NCBI GenBank assembly: GCA_950097015.1
Contig: CATNEN010000039.1
Span: 1,550,001 to 1,614,000 of the forward strand
Source: Macrostomum hystrix
Taxonomy: Eukaryota > Platyhelminthes > Macrostomidae
Reading direction: 5' to 3'
DNA length: 64,000 nt
The notes under the pieces are model-generated. The model worked only from the letters and a program-made list of their open reading frames with translations. It made no database searches and was not told where the DNA came from. Position 1 is the first letter of the stretch, and each line of letters opens with the position of its first letter. Below are positions 22,702-40,042 of this stretch, piece by piece. The translations under genes and the position numbers were made by a program.

Positions 22702-23570
22702 CACCGAGGTACTGAGATTTAGACTCAGTTGAGTAGGAAATAGCAATAGTAGGCCTAATATACGTTGCTGGGCGTCCGCGATGAAATCTCAAACTCTCCG
22801 CGCTTCCTGCCCAGTTTTCCCCATCTGAATTTTTCTGGCTCTCGCCTGCTGCTCCAGCTTATTCATGTCGTTATTTTGTGTGCTGTATTTCATCTGTTTA
22901 TAATCCTTGTGATTCGGATAATGCAATCATCTTAGATGCTAACAGCGGCAAGCCAACCAATCAGAAACCGGGAGAGGCGGAAGAGCGTTTGCTGCGGGAA
23001 GGGAAATAGAGTGAGGTGGGTGCTCCAGCCAATCAGAGAATTTGAGGAGTGAAAAAGCTGCACTGTCCATTTAAAATCAACGGAAAAGTCATTTGAAGGC
23101 GCGATGAGACGAGAAACTGAGTAAGGTGGGTGTATGCTCCAGCCAATCAACAAGTTCGTAGTGTAAATAGTTTTTATGCAGATAGATTGGAACTACTGTT
23201 AGGATAAAACAGATTTTTACGACTGATATGCAAATATGTTAGATATGATTGATAAACGTACTATTCGATTAGTCGCAACCAACTTATTTGCTTATTTCTT
23301 GATATTTTTTTGCAACACCAACTCCTGGCTATGCTTCTTCATCGCCCTGAGATGCTTGCGTTCGACTATTTTCTATTTTCTTACTGCTTTTCTGTGCCCC
23401 CTAGACAACAAAAAAATAAATAAATTTCTGATGCCCGACCTCTGCATTTCACTTCACCTGACGAAACCAAAAGATAAAAATAAAAACCTTTTGAGAAGCC
23501 TGGTGAACATTTATTTTCTTGCAATTTAAATGATATTTTAAAGTAAGTGGGAGACGGGAAACAAGGAAAG
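22702..23570. other. 3' flank of LRR gene with CCAAT-containing repeats
   Basis: No gene recognised. Three diverged copies of a segment ending in ccagccaatcaga lie at about 22952-22985, 23009-23038 and 23119-23150, the last two preceded by gagtgaggtggg-like text. Related copies occur at 25860-25990 and 28783-28830. Confidence 0.45.
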
Positions 23571-23574
23571 GGAC

Positions 23575-23915
23575 AGAAAGTTAGAAATGAGAGTAAGGCA
23601 AGGGTAGAAAGGATAGTAAGGGAAGGGTAGAAAGGAGGGTAAGGGAAGGGTAGAAAGGAGGGGTAGAAAGGAGGGTAAGGGAAGGGTAGAAAGGAGGGGT
23701 AGAAAGGAGGGTAAGGGAAGGGTAGAAAGGAGGGGTAGAAAGGAGGGTAAGGGAAGGGTAGAAAGGAGGGGTAGAAAGGAGGGTAAGGGAAGGGTAGAAA
23801 GGAGGGGTAGAAAGGAGGGTAAGGGAAGGGTAGAAAGGAGGGTAAGGGAAGGGTAGAAACGAGGGCTAGAAAGGAGGGTAAGGGAAGGGTAGAAAGGAGG
23901 GGTAGAAGAGGAAGG
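23575..23915 (+). repeat. Purine minisatellite, about 36-bp unit
   Basis: About eight copies built from ggaagggtagaaaggagg and ggtagaaaggagggtaa. The strand is almost pure purine, so the tract could form triplex DNA. Confidence 0.92.
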
Positions 23916-24450
23916 GGAGTGGAACAGGATAAGAACGGGAAGGAATGGAGTAGTGGAAATGGAAATTATTCAGAGTAGAAGTGTGTGAGAGAAGGCTAGA
24001 GTATTTTAAATAGTGCTTAAATTTTATAAAAATGTGCTTTCGCGAAGCTGTCGTTGACTTTGAGAAGGGGACATTGTTACGGGCCCGATGATCCCACATG
24101 ACCATCGGTTCCAAGCCCCGCCTGCCTGGCTGGGTGCTCAGGGAACCTGCTCAGAGAATCCATGAGTTGGAGGGGCAGCTGTGCCGGAGTCGGGCAGCTA
24201 ACAGGCCGCAGTGGCAGATTCTCACAGAGCAAACAGGTGCGGCATGCTCTAAGGCATGTTTGCAACACCTGCTGGCGGCCCGCATAGTTCCCTTGAACTT
24301 CTGCAAGTGGGAGGCCTCAGAATCATATACAGTGCAGTGCAGCTGTCAGCTACCCGGTTTGAGCGGCATCTTCATTCAGCATCCAGTGAGATGCCCAGCT
24401 GCTCTGATTGGATAGTGCGAACTTTGGGCTGTAATACCCACTAGCTTTCA
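23916..24450. other. Intergenic, nothing recognised
   Basis: GC-richer DNA at 24060-24440 with short frames on both strands and no recognisable domain. Confidence 0.4.
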
Positions 24451-24745
24451 CTTGCTGCCTCACACTCTCTTTACCACACTTCACTTGCACCCTCTCTCTA
24501 TCTTTCCATCCTTTCTCTTCCCTTTCTATCGGGCTCGGTCCGCTTTCTGTCCCTCTATCATCCCTTTCTACCCCTTTCTATCCCTCTCTTCCCTTTTTCG
24601 TCCTTCTCTCCCTCTCCTTTCTAGCCCCTCTCTTTCTTTTTTATCCTCTCTCTTCCCTTTCTACCCCACTGTCTATCTTTCTATCAGCTCTCCTTTCTCT
24701 CCGTCTCCTTTCTACCCCTCTGATTTCTACCCCTTTCACTCCCCA
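24451..24745 (+). repeat. Pyrimidine-rich low-complexity tract
   Basis: Degenerate C/T tract with imperfect tttctacccc(t) and ctctcttccc motifs. Looks like a decayed minisatellite. Confidence 0.7.
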
Positions 24746-26789
24746 GCCGCTCAAGTTTGGTCTCAGAAGTTTTCAGCAGCCGCGCGGGTACTTGCAGAGG
24801 CAGCTGAGCAGAGACAGTTGTAAACAAATCAAACAACCAGCTGGGCCAAGTAGCCGCCATTAAAGGCCATAATGAGCGCCATAAACCAGGCAGCGCCAAT
24901 AGCCAACTGAGCCGGAACAGAGCCCAGCCAGCGCTTGCAGACTCAAATTAACCTGAGAAAGGTGAGCATATACTTATGCATGCAACGGAATAGAGTTAAA
25001 AATGTTTTTTTAATGTTACAATTTACTATGACTGTTAAAACGTTTTCAATCAAATTTAATATGTTTTAATACAAACAAGAAATAATTCCCAGGTACAGCC
25101 AGATTCCAGCCTGGCTGTGTAATATCCTTAATTATGCAGTGCATTCGAACTCAAAACCGCAGGCGCAAGGATGAGGAATTGTGAAAGTTAAAAATCCCCG
25201 TCCATGAAGTGCCCAGCCTGGGCTGGGATCTCTTCGACGCTGGAACTGGGGGAGAACTCACTCGCGCGTGCTCAAACACGGGTCTCGTGTGCAGTGCTCC
25301 GAAAAGTTCGGATACGGCAACGGGCAGGTTATCCGAGAGCTCACGTTAATGAGGCGGGGCTTGGTCAGGGCGACTGAAGCAGCTGAAATGCATTCTGAGA
25401 ATATATAGAAAACATTTCACTTTCAATTAGTAGGAGAGGGTGCTTAATTTCGGGGTAGATTTGAGTTTAATTATGGGTAGATTTTGCGTAGATTTTAAAG
25501 TCGATTTAGGGTTAGATTTTGAGGTAAACTTTGGGGTAGATTTTTGGGCAGATCTAATTCTAATCTGTCCTAAAGATTTGGAGTTAAAGTTGTAGCGAGA
25601 CTTTGGGTAAACTTTAGGGTAGAATTTTGGGTATATTTGGGATGTACTTTGAGTTGACTAAGCGGTAGATTTAGGGGAGATGGTGCGGAGATTTCAGTAG
25701 AGAACAGGTAGATTCAGGTTAATTTTTAGGGGAGATGTTGAGTTAATGAGACAGTCCCCATAGCGTCCAACAGGTGAAGCAAGACGCCCCAGTAGACTCC
25801 GTCGTGTTTATCATCGATTAATAGGGCAGGCCCAAATCTCCTAGGTAGACAGGGGTGCGTAGGCCAACCTCACTCCACTGTCTATCCGACGACTGGATCT
25901 GATTGGTGGAAACTAGCTGGTTTATCTTAAGCCCACCTCACCTCACTCTACTGCCTATCCGACGAAACGATCTGATTGGTTGAAAACAAGTAGCATCAAA
26001 TTTGGAAATATTTATCAGTCTCCAAGCTCTTCCTCGGCTGGTCGACAAGAAATCCAGTATAATTTTGCCAAATGTGTAACTTGTTCCAGATCCCGGAAGC
26101 GAAATATGTTTTCTAAAGTAGCTTTTGAATCCTCCAATTGAAAAACAAGTTAATAGTTCCGAAAGCATTCCAGAGCTTGAAAACAAAAAACGGGAGGGGA
26201 CACACGATTTGAATGAATCAATCGAAGACTGGATTGGAAAAGCTTTTTCTCATTTTCACTCGCACAGAAGGCAAGGCTGAAAAGCAAAACTTTTTTTGAA
26301 AACCAAAAATGTTTAGAACAAAGCAAATTAAAAAACATTGTCGATTGAAAACTTTGTTTAAAACAACCTAGCTCCGTTGAATTCCCCGAACTCTGTGAAA
26401 TTCTGGTCCTAGGCTGCGAAGCTGAACTATGATGAACTAAAGTCACATTTTATTATTTCACCGATTTAAAAGAATAAATTCGCAGGACTGGCAGTCACGC
26501 CATCGGCCTTGAAGCTCCCGTATTTGGCTACATCGGATCAGCCCTCTCTAGGTCTTCTTGCTAGTGAACACGAGCAGCACACTAAGTAAAAGAAACTACA
26601 CTGGGAGTGCCTGTGAGCACACTGTGAGATGTGAGAAGTAGCGCTGGAGTGAGTCGCTAGCATCTGAGTGGGAAGAAAAAATACAGGGCATTGGAAAAAA
26701 ATAGCGGAGTCACGATTTGTTTCAATTTCCGATCCCCGAGCTGCCGAAACTCAGTCTTACCTGCTGTCTAGCTGAAAATCTGGGCGTCT
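24746..26789. other. Gene-poor stretch with degenerate repeat
   Basis: 25430-25740 holds diverged repeats of a gggtagattttg-like motif. 25860-25990 holds two inverted copies of the CCAAT segment (ctgattggt). No coding exon recognised. Confidence 0.45.
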
Positions 26790-26791
26790 AA

Positions 26792-26947
26792 TTGTAGGTG
26801 CAGTTGACACCTGGTAGGATAATGGCAGGTGCAATGGACATCTGGTAGGATAATGGCAGGTGCAATGGACATCTGGTAGGATAATGGCAGGTGCAATGGA
26901 CATCTGGTAGGATAATGGCAGGTGCAATGGACATCTGCTAGGATAAT
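26792..26947 (+). repeat. Minisatellite, 31-bp unit, five copies
   Basis: Nearly perfect repeats of a 31-bp unit (ggtaggataatggcaggtgc plus aatggacatct). Confidence 0.93.
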
Positions 26948-27039
26948 GACAAGCCGCAGGCCCTGGGCCCGCCTGCCTTCGGGAGCGACCTGTGCGGAGT
27001 GAAGTACAGGCTGTACGGAGACGTCGGGAACTGGATGCG

Positions 27040-28175
27040 ACACTGGAGAGATGAGACGCGGGAGAGATGAGATACGGGAGAGAGGAGACACTTGAGAGAT
27101 GAGATACGGGAGAGATGAGACACGGGAGAGATGAGATACTGGAGAGAGGAGACACGGGAGAGATGAGACACGGGAGAGAGGAGACACGGGAGAGAGGAGA
27201 CACGGGAGAGATGAGACACGGGAGAGATGAGACACTGGAGAGATGAGATACTGGAGAGATGAGATACGGGAGAGATAAGACACGGTAGAGATGAGACACT
27301 GGAGAGATGAGACACTGGAGAGATAAGACACGGTAGAGATGAGACACTGGAGAGATGAGACACTGGAGAGATGAGACACTGGAGAGATAAGACACGGTAG
27401 AGATGAGACACGGGAGAGATGAGACACTGGAGAGATGAGACACTGGAGAGATAAAACACTGGAGAGATGAGACACTGGAGAGATGAGACACTGGAGAGAT
27501 GAGACACGGTAGAGATGAGACACGGGAGAGATGAGATACTGGAGAGAGGAGACACGGGAGAGATGAGATACTGGAGAGAGGAGACACGGGAGAGATGAGA
27601 TAATGGAGAGAGGAGACACGGGAGAGAGGAGACACGGGAGAGATGAGATAATGGAGAGAGGAGACACTTGAGAGATGAGATACGGGAGAGATGAGATAAT
27701 GGAGAGAGGAGACACGGGAGAGAGGAGACACGGGAGAGAGGAGACACGGGAGAGATGAGACACTGGAGAGATGAGATACGGGAGAGATGAGACACGGGAG
27801 AGTAGAGACACGGGAGAGATGAGACACGGGAGAGATGAGATACTGGAGAGAGGAGACACGGGAGAGAGGAGACACGGGAGAGATGAGACACGGGAGAGAG
27901 GAGACACGGGAGAGATGAGACACGGGAGAGATGAGACACTGGAGAGATGAGATACGGGAGAGATGAGACACGGGAGAGATGAGACACGGGAGAGTAGAGA
28001 CACGGGAGAGATGAGACACGGGAGAGATGAGATACTGGAGAGAGGAGACACGGGAGAGAGGAGACACGGTAGAGATGAGACACGGGAGAGAGGAGACACG
28101 GTAGAGATGAGATACGGGAGAGATGAGACACGGGAGAGATGAGATACGGGAGAGATGAGATACGGGAGAGATGAG
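27040..28175. repeat. Satellite with 16-bp unit, copy 2
   Basis: About 70 copies of the unit seen at 18205-19146, in the same orientation, with more of the acgggagag subtype. Three overlapping minus-strand frames of 430-510 codons are repeat artefacts. Confidence 0.95.
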
Positions 28176-29750
28176 ACACGAAAAACAAGTCTGAGGCTCC
28201 AGTGTACCATAAAATATGCCATTGCGGTTGTGCCATTTAGAATTTAAAAGTAGATATATTATATAATATTTATTTATCATGAATCAAGATTTACGAACTG
28301 TAAAAAATGATACGCAATTATTATTCGCAAACAGGGGAGGTGGCTTTGCCCGCAAATAAAGCGATTTCCTTCGCCATGAAATCGAAAATCTATTTACTCT
28401 GCAGAGATGTACAGGCTAATAGTGAAGAATATAAAACTCATTAGGATCTTGAAATCGAATTCAGTTATTCAGATACATAAACAAGCGAGCTGAATCCCAA
28501 GCCCGTATAGTCACAAACTATTACAAGAGAATTTTATTATAGAAAGAAAAAAAAGAATAAAAAACAGTTCAGAAATTTGTCTTCGTTAAATATATGTAAG
28601 GAAATGACTGACGAACAAGTTACTGTAACGATTTAAATAAGGAGACAGAAAAAATAATTAAGCTTGTGTGAATCATCTGCTCATCCTGTTAATTTTTTAT
28701 TGATTTGTTATTGGTTAGCTTTGATTGAGACCCGCCAATGTACATTGGTGATCTGTACATATTGTTAATACGATCGGAGACGGAGTGAGGTGGTCGAGCG
28801 GACAGGGGCAGACAGAAAATGCCCCCAGCCAATCAGAGCCCGAGTGGCGGGTGGGAAATCCAAAAATAGCACACAGGTCAGCGCACGGGGCGGGACGCTG
28901 AGCTGCGGCAGCGACAGACACAAGAAGAAACGAATGGAGAAGCGCATTTTCTAGTTTAGCAGTTCAAAATAGTAATAATAATAATAGTTATAATAATAAT
29001 AAACAAAAACCGCCACGAAACAGCTAAACTAGAATCGAAGGAAAAGCAAGCAAAATAATCACAACTTGTGCAGTGTGGTTGTCCATCACTGAGTCTTGGG
29101 TAACAATAGAACTAAAAAACGAATAATGCCAGAAATCTTATCATCGAATTTCATGGCTAGACAGACGGTGAGACAGTTTTAGAAGCCAAGAAGGCGATTT
29201 CCACTGTTAAAGAAAGAATATATTTTGCGAGCAGGCGCACAGGACCGGAAGAAGCGCTTGAAATTAATTTGAAACAGTTTTAGGAGAGCAAATCTGTTTA
29301 AAAAAACTAGAAACTTTGCAACAGAAGAAGGTCTAAAAACAGGTGCGCAATGAAAGCTTGAAAGACAAGCCGATCGTGTCGATAATCAACAAACAATGCG
29401 CCAGCCGCCTAGATAAGTGTCTCGGGGCCGGTTATGGAATCTTAATTAAGGAAGATGAGCTTTAAACATTCGCATTAGAAAACGGGTAACAAAATCTAAG
29501 CAATTGGGGAGGATAGAATTATCTGCAAATCTGCTACACTGATAATAGCATGTGGGCGTGCGATTGTGTGTACAAATCAGAAAATAATAATTGCGCATAT
29601 TCAAGGCGACAGTTACTCAGTACCAATGGGAATCATGCGCCACCGCTTTGCTTGACAGAAGAAATCAGCGATCTACTTATCTATGATGAAGTCCATGGGA
29701 TACGAATTCTAGGGAATTCTTTCTGGGATTTTAACTCTTGAGAATTTTAT
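28176..29750. other. AT-rich spacer 3' of the HECT gene
   Basis: AT-rich, with an imperfect (AAT)n tract at about 28970-29000 and one CCAAT-segment copy at 28783-28830. No gene recognised. Confidence 0.5.
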
Positions 29751-29757
29751 CTGGGAT

Positions 29758-29763
29758 TTTAAT
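29758..29763 (-). terminator. Possible HECT gene poly(A) signal (ATTAAA, minus)
   Basis: ATTAAA on the minus strand about 195 nt after the HECT stop codon; the nearest plausible signal. Confidence 0.3.
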
Positions 29764-29957
29764 ACTGAGGATTTTAAAGGAATTAAAGCAGCAAGCGGTG
29801 CGTCTGGTGCAGACTCGGTGGCGTCATCAAAGCAATATTCCCGCACGGAAAGGGGCGGAAAGCAGTCGGATAGACCATTAAAGACGGTTGCTACGAAGTT
29901 TTGAACGCAGAGTCAATTTTCTGAGATGGAGAAAGAGTAATGAGGAGCACACGGCTG

Positions 29958-35332
<5,375 letters not shown>

Positions 35333-35350
35333 CTGCAATAGGCAAACAGT
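35333..35350 (-). promoter_or_regulatory. 3' splice acceptor abutting the HECT start codon
   Basis: Read on the minus strand, tttgcctattgcag is followed immediately by ATG. The first coding exon therefore begins with the initiation codon itself. It is joined either to a distant 5' UTR exon or to a trans-spliced leader. Confidence 0.6.
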
Positions 35351-36425
35351 CAGAATGTAGATCTGCTAAAACTGGCTACAGCAACATATTCAAGAATAAG
35401 ATAATGGCAATTGTGACATGACTCATTAAGCGCCATCTACTCAACAAACAAGCCACCTAGACCTACAGTAGTAAGTGGTACCCACTTTCCCAAGTAAATT
35501 TACAACACATTATTATATATATATAAATTAAACTTTGCCTTTTAAGTTAAGATCCTAAATCCAGAGGGATAAAAAATTGACATCTGAGGATTTAGGATTC
35601 ATAATTATGGGGATCAAAAAATATGAAACCTGAGGACTTAGGCAATCAGTCATAAAAGGGTAAGAACTTTTATTCTTATCTATATAATGAGAGTTAACAC
35701 TTTAGATTGTGAAAACTAAAACAATGGGGATAGTTTCAGAATTATTAGCACAAAATTATGGGGATCAGCTTTGTGTTTAGTAAAAGAATACAGACACACT
35801 AGCAATTTATATTATATTAGATCATGTACACAATAAATGGCAATATTATTGGTCTCTGTCCATTTTATTGCATAGAGACCAAAAAGGGAGACTAGGTACT
35901 ATAAAGGCTAGGCACCAATAAAGTTATATGAAAAGAAAAAAATTGGCTATACCAGTAACAATGATAGATTAATACTTGTAGAAAAAGCTGCTTGTGTACC
36001 ACACTGAGGATTATGCTATGCAGCATGTACTGAAAATTTTGGGGACATATTCAAGACATACATGGTTACATTTGTGCTTTATTATTTATTTTCATTTTAT
36101 AAAACAAAAAATCATACTTATAAATTTGTATAAAGCTTGATTTTGAAAAAAAAACTAAAAAAACTGCAACATTTCTATCTTTTATATATAACCATGACTG
36201 AGGTGCATTTGAAAAGCCTTTGTGATGCTTAAAATGTCCCAAAAATAGCAGATAACACATTAATTTTGTAAGCACTGAAACTTAGGTTGATGGCCTTAAC
36301 CCCAGAAGATTTAAGCCTTAGCTTGCAACCGTGTCCAAGCTAAGCTCTGTTCTTACCGCTAGGCCTACCTATCATATTATTTTCATCATATTAAAAAACA
36401 TTTTTAGTGTTATGAATTTTTTTTC
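35351..36425. other. AT-rich spacer upstream of HECT gene
   Basis: Very AT-rich with no recognised exon, array or element. Confidence 0.45.
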
Positions 36426-36432
36426 TGCAAGT

Positions 36433-37330
36433 GAAAATGTCTCCAGCAATGTTCCAAGAGCTTTTGCAAGGTTTTGGCAGCACCATACCAACTGAGCAGA
36501 CAGTTTGCAAATGATAGGGTAATGTATCATCAACCGAACAGTGTATCCTCAAAACCGAACAAGAATTTTGACTCCTTCCTTGGTCTCGTGCAAGACAGAA
36601 ACAAGCTATTGTGTTTCACAGAACAACTAATTTGAAAGTAGAAGAAATTATCTACAAGCTGAGGCATGATGTGCAATAAAGCATTAAGAGGAAAGAAAGA
36701 TATTGATGTTTCAGTAGAAATTTTTATTGCAAAAGCATACTATTTAACAACATTTTTTCAGTATATACTTTAGACAAAGATTGTATGTGGTTGCTAGCCA
36801 ATTAAATGACCATAAATGTAGTTATTTATAGAGCATGAAAAAATCTTTCTAATGACATAATTCATGATAGTTCACTCCTTAAAATAAGATTAAACCACTC
36901 ACTCGAATTGTAAAACCAAACATCAAATTCTCTGTTTGGTTTGAAGATACATGGAAATCATTGTTCGGTTTTAGATAAAAAGCAGGAATAACCTTTTTCT
37001 ATTTGACAAAATAGCAAAAGCAGAAACTTTTTAGAAAGATGAAACTGTTTTCTATAACTTGGCTTTTGATTTATCATCATATCTTAAATAGAAAATCTGT
37101 AGCTTAGCCTTAGGTTTGAAGTTAAAAAATACACATTCTTGTTTGGTTGATGATACATTACCCTTCTGGTTGTTTATGGAAAGGAGAGAAAGCATAGAAG
37201 ACAATGATCATTCAGGAAGGCCAATGGCTACCACCAAAAAGACTATGATGAAGAAAGTCAAAGAGCTCCTCATGAGATGTTGGTTGGAAACAGACATGCA
37301 AAGAGCTGGCTGGCAGAAGAGGTTGTAGTA
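36433..37330 (+). mobile_element. Mariner-like transposase N-terminal remnant, split by a MITE
   Basis: Left part (about 36433-36513) reads MSPAMFQELLQGFGST...TVCK. Right part (37167-37328) reads WLFMERRESIEDNDHSGRP and then a Lys-rich helix. Together they follow the mariner N-terminus, where a helix-turn-helix is followed by W-x3-F/R-x-G-R-E-S-x-E-D-x-x-x-S-G-R-P. The 649-bp element between them has its own inverted repeats (separate entry). No catalytic region follows, so this is a fossil. Confidence 0.5.
36516..37164. mobile_element. MITE with about 25-bp inverted repeats, nested in mariner
   Basis: The termini agggtaatgtatcatcaacc (36516-) and its inverse (ending 37164) match over about 25 bp. 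Further gtttggtt/aaccgaac motifs recur inside. It carries no coding frame. Confidence 0.6.
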
Positions 37331-38626
37331 TCAGTTGGAAGTATGTAGGTATACTATACCACACAGATATTATTTGTACATCAGATACTATCAGATCATT
37401 TGATATGGAATTAGTTGTTAGGCCCTACCCAAGTGGCTGTTACCGAAGTGGACTGTTACCATGTAGAAGAACCTAGCTAGACTTTGTTTTAATGAAATCT
37501 GTATGACATGTGATGCCAGAGCTAGCACGCTGCAGGCTTATTCCATAGCCCAGCAGCTACGAACAATCATCAATAAAAATTACTATAATAAATAAAAGAA
37601 AGCTAGCCTAGGACTAGGTAAACTGAAATAAAAGAATTAGGCCTAGGTAAGCGATTGTTGTGAAACTTATATCAAATGAGAAATTGGTCGAAGAACCGCA
37701 AGTGAAAAGTATTCAGCATTGTATTTTGTTAGGTATCTGTCAACTCTAGGCCAATAGTAGAACCACAAATTTTGAAATTTGTAACTAACCGTCTTCGCAA
37801 TTCAGTAGATAATCACATTTCTGTTTCCCAAATATTAAGGCCTGCAACTACAATTGGTAATTCTAAAAATGTGAAACACGAAGACAAGGAGTGAAAACAA
37901 CAAATAACTAACATTCTAAATAATCGCTACAATAATGCAATCGGGCCATGCTTAAAATTATCTTGTTAATTTTTTCACTCACTACAATGGACTTGTTTTT
38001 AGTAGCACGAATACTCAGTACATTGACTTTGTTTTTTTCATCCACATTACTAATTATATTATTACGCTTACGAATCTGTCAATCGCAACTGTTATTTATT
38101 TATTTGCTTGCTTTATCTAGTCATCCTTAAACTATTTCATAAGAGAAGTCTCAGTATGGAAAAATAGTCGCATTGTTTTCCTGAAAAGGTCAGAGCTAAT
38201 TATAATAGTTTTTTTCGGTGTCAAGCGTTTCAGTTCACGATTCGCTTATCGTGCGTTGAAAGACAATATTCCAAGAAACCAATATATTTTCGACCGCGAA
38301 AAAATGTATCTATTTTTATGAACCATTACTTTTGTATTTTAGCATTTATCACTAAGTGAATTTGATAGGTAGGAAGTACTGCATGAGTTTTTTTCGTAGG
38401 TTCAATTTTTTGACGATTTAAAGGGTATTAAACGCAAACTTTTTATTAGATTTGTGTTAACCACTGATTTCAATGCTGACTTGTTTTACCTGCATTGTTC
38501 TAGTATGCGTAGCGAAGTAAACAAAACAATCGAAGTTTCAAACCAACGTCTCTTTATTTTTAACTAAATAAAATTTCTAATCAGCTATAAAGTTTACTTA
38601 GGGACCAGTTTGCCGGCTGCAGGACC
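37331..38626. other. AT-rich spacer
   Basis: No exon, array or repeat recognised. Confidence 0.45.
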
Positions 38627-38636
38627 TAATGTTCTG

Positions 38637-39063
38637 ATGAGTGGGTCTTTCAGCGCATTGTTTTCCGCATGGTTTTCCGCATGGTTTTCCGCACGGTTTT
38701 TTTTCCGTGTAAAAATTAAAAAAATTTTGTATGGTGTAAAAATTACTGTGAAACTGTAATTTAATTTAATGGATGGTATGATATGACCTGGTATAGTATT
38801 AATCTTGTATGATGAAGTAGTCTATATGTTAGCATATGACATGATATGGCATGATCTGGTAAGATATGACCTAGTATCATATAATCTTGTATGATATAGT
38901 TGTTAGAATCTCTTTCATATGTTTGCTAAAAATTTTACCAAGGATTATTGCAGCACATGAGTGCTTTATTCAAGTCAGCATGATGCAAAAATACAGGAAA
39001 AAAACCATGCGGAAAACCATGCGGAAAACCATGCGGAAAACAATGCGGTGAAAGATTTACACG
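38637..39063. mobile_element. Foldback element with 12-bp subterminal repeats and 10-bp TSD
   Basis: The inverted arms (about 38646-38718 and 38980-39055) are built of tandem gttttccgcatg motifs. The element is bracketed by the direct repeat taatgttctg at 38627-38636 and 39064-39073, a likely 10-bp target-site duplication. No coding capacity. Confidence 0.6.
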
Positions 39064-39271
39064 TAATGTTCTGCTCAATTTGGAGCAGCCGAACTCGCAA
39101 ATCTTAAGCCAATCAGCCGCATTGAGGCCTGAGGCCTCGGACCAGGCAGTCACTAGCAGAACGTCGGTAGCCAAGCCGCAGCTGAGAAGCCTTTGTGACG
39201 ATGGTGCTGATGGTCCTGACGATCAGTGGCTGATCTGCTGCCTTATTAACAGGCCGGTGGCTGGTGGCCGC

Positions 39272-39365
39272 AGGTGACTGAGGAACTCTGTGACTGAGGA
39301 ACTCTGTGACTGAGGAACTCTGTGACCGAGGAACTCTGTGACTGAGGAACTCTGTGACTCTGTTA
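39272..39365. repeat. Minisatellite, 16-bp unit
   Basis: About six copies of gactgaggaactctgt, partly degenerate at the right end. Confidence 0.88.
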
Positions 39366-40042
39366 CTTCGTAACAAAGGAGCTCTGTGATTAAAAAATAG
39401 ATCAAAAAATATTCGCAGCAAAGGAAAGTTTTGAATGACAGGCATGAAATACAATCACCAGGCATGTTGGTTCCATGAAAATTTTTATTGAGCCCGTTGT
39501 TAAGGACTGAAAAAACGAAAATAAATTAAGTATTCTTTTTTTCAATGACCAAATAAAAATATAATCAGAAAAAATAGAACAACAAAACGATTTTTATGTC
39601 TGCGATTATCAGATACATAATCTTATTCAAATTTTCAAAAATATTTAACAAACTTTCATTTGCTTTTATACCTGGACGAGGTAATATTATATAAGCATTA
39701 TTAAAGTGAATTATTACGTCGAAAGAAACAAAATACAGAGAGAAGGCGAAAGCTCTAGCTGCTTATTAGCAGTAGTGCGAAAACCGGTCAAAAATTATTA
39801 TTGCTATTAGCTACTTAAAGTAGCGGCAAAGTTGCCATCACGCATCAGTAGGAGATTTGGAGCTCTCGTTGGTTGAAGCAACTCTTACTTATCTGTGATG
39901 GGATCATTCACAGAATCACAAGGCGTGAAAAGAAGGGCAGAAAACAAGTCCTCTATATTCAAATGATAAACTGCATTCTAGTCCCGTAATTCCAAATATC
40001 CCAAAATTCCAGCCTAATCCCAGATCCCTAATCCGATGAACC
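39366..40042. other. 3' region of the TMEM72-like gene
   Basis: AT-rich; an AATAAA on the minus strand at 39484-39489 could end the TMEM72-like transcript, about 550 nt after its stop. Confidence 0.35.

Noticed and set aside
24060-24440. GC-richer block as a hidden gene
   Set aside because: Frames on both strands are short, with no domain, splice sites or consistent codon bias.
26757-28280. Three overlapping minus-strand frames of 432-507 codons
   Set aside because: Same satellite artefact as at 18 kb, with open frames due to the lack of stops in the 16-bp unit.
37948-38130. Hydrophobic 60-codon plus-strand frame
   Set aside because: AT-rich DNA gives Leu/Ile/Phe-rich frames by chance; no splice or promoter context.
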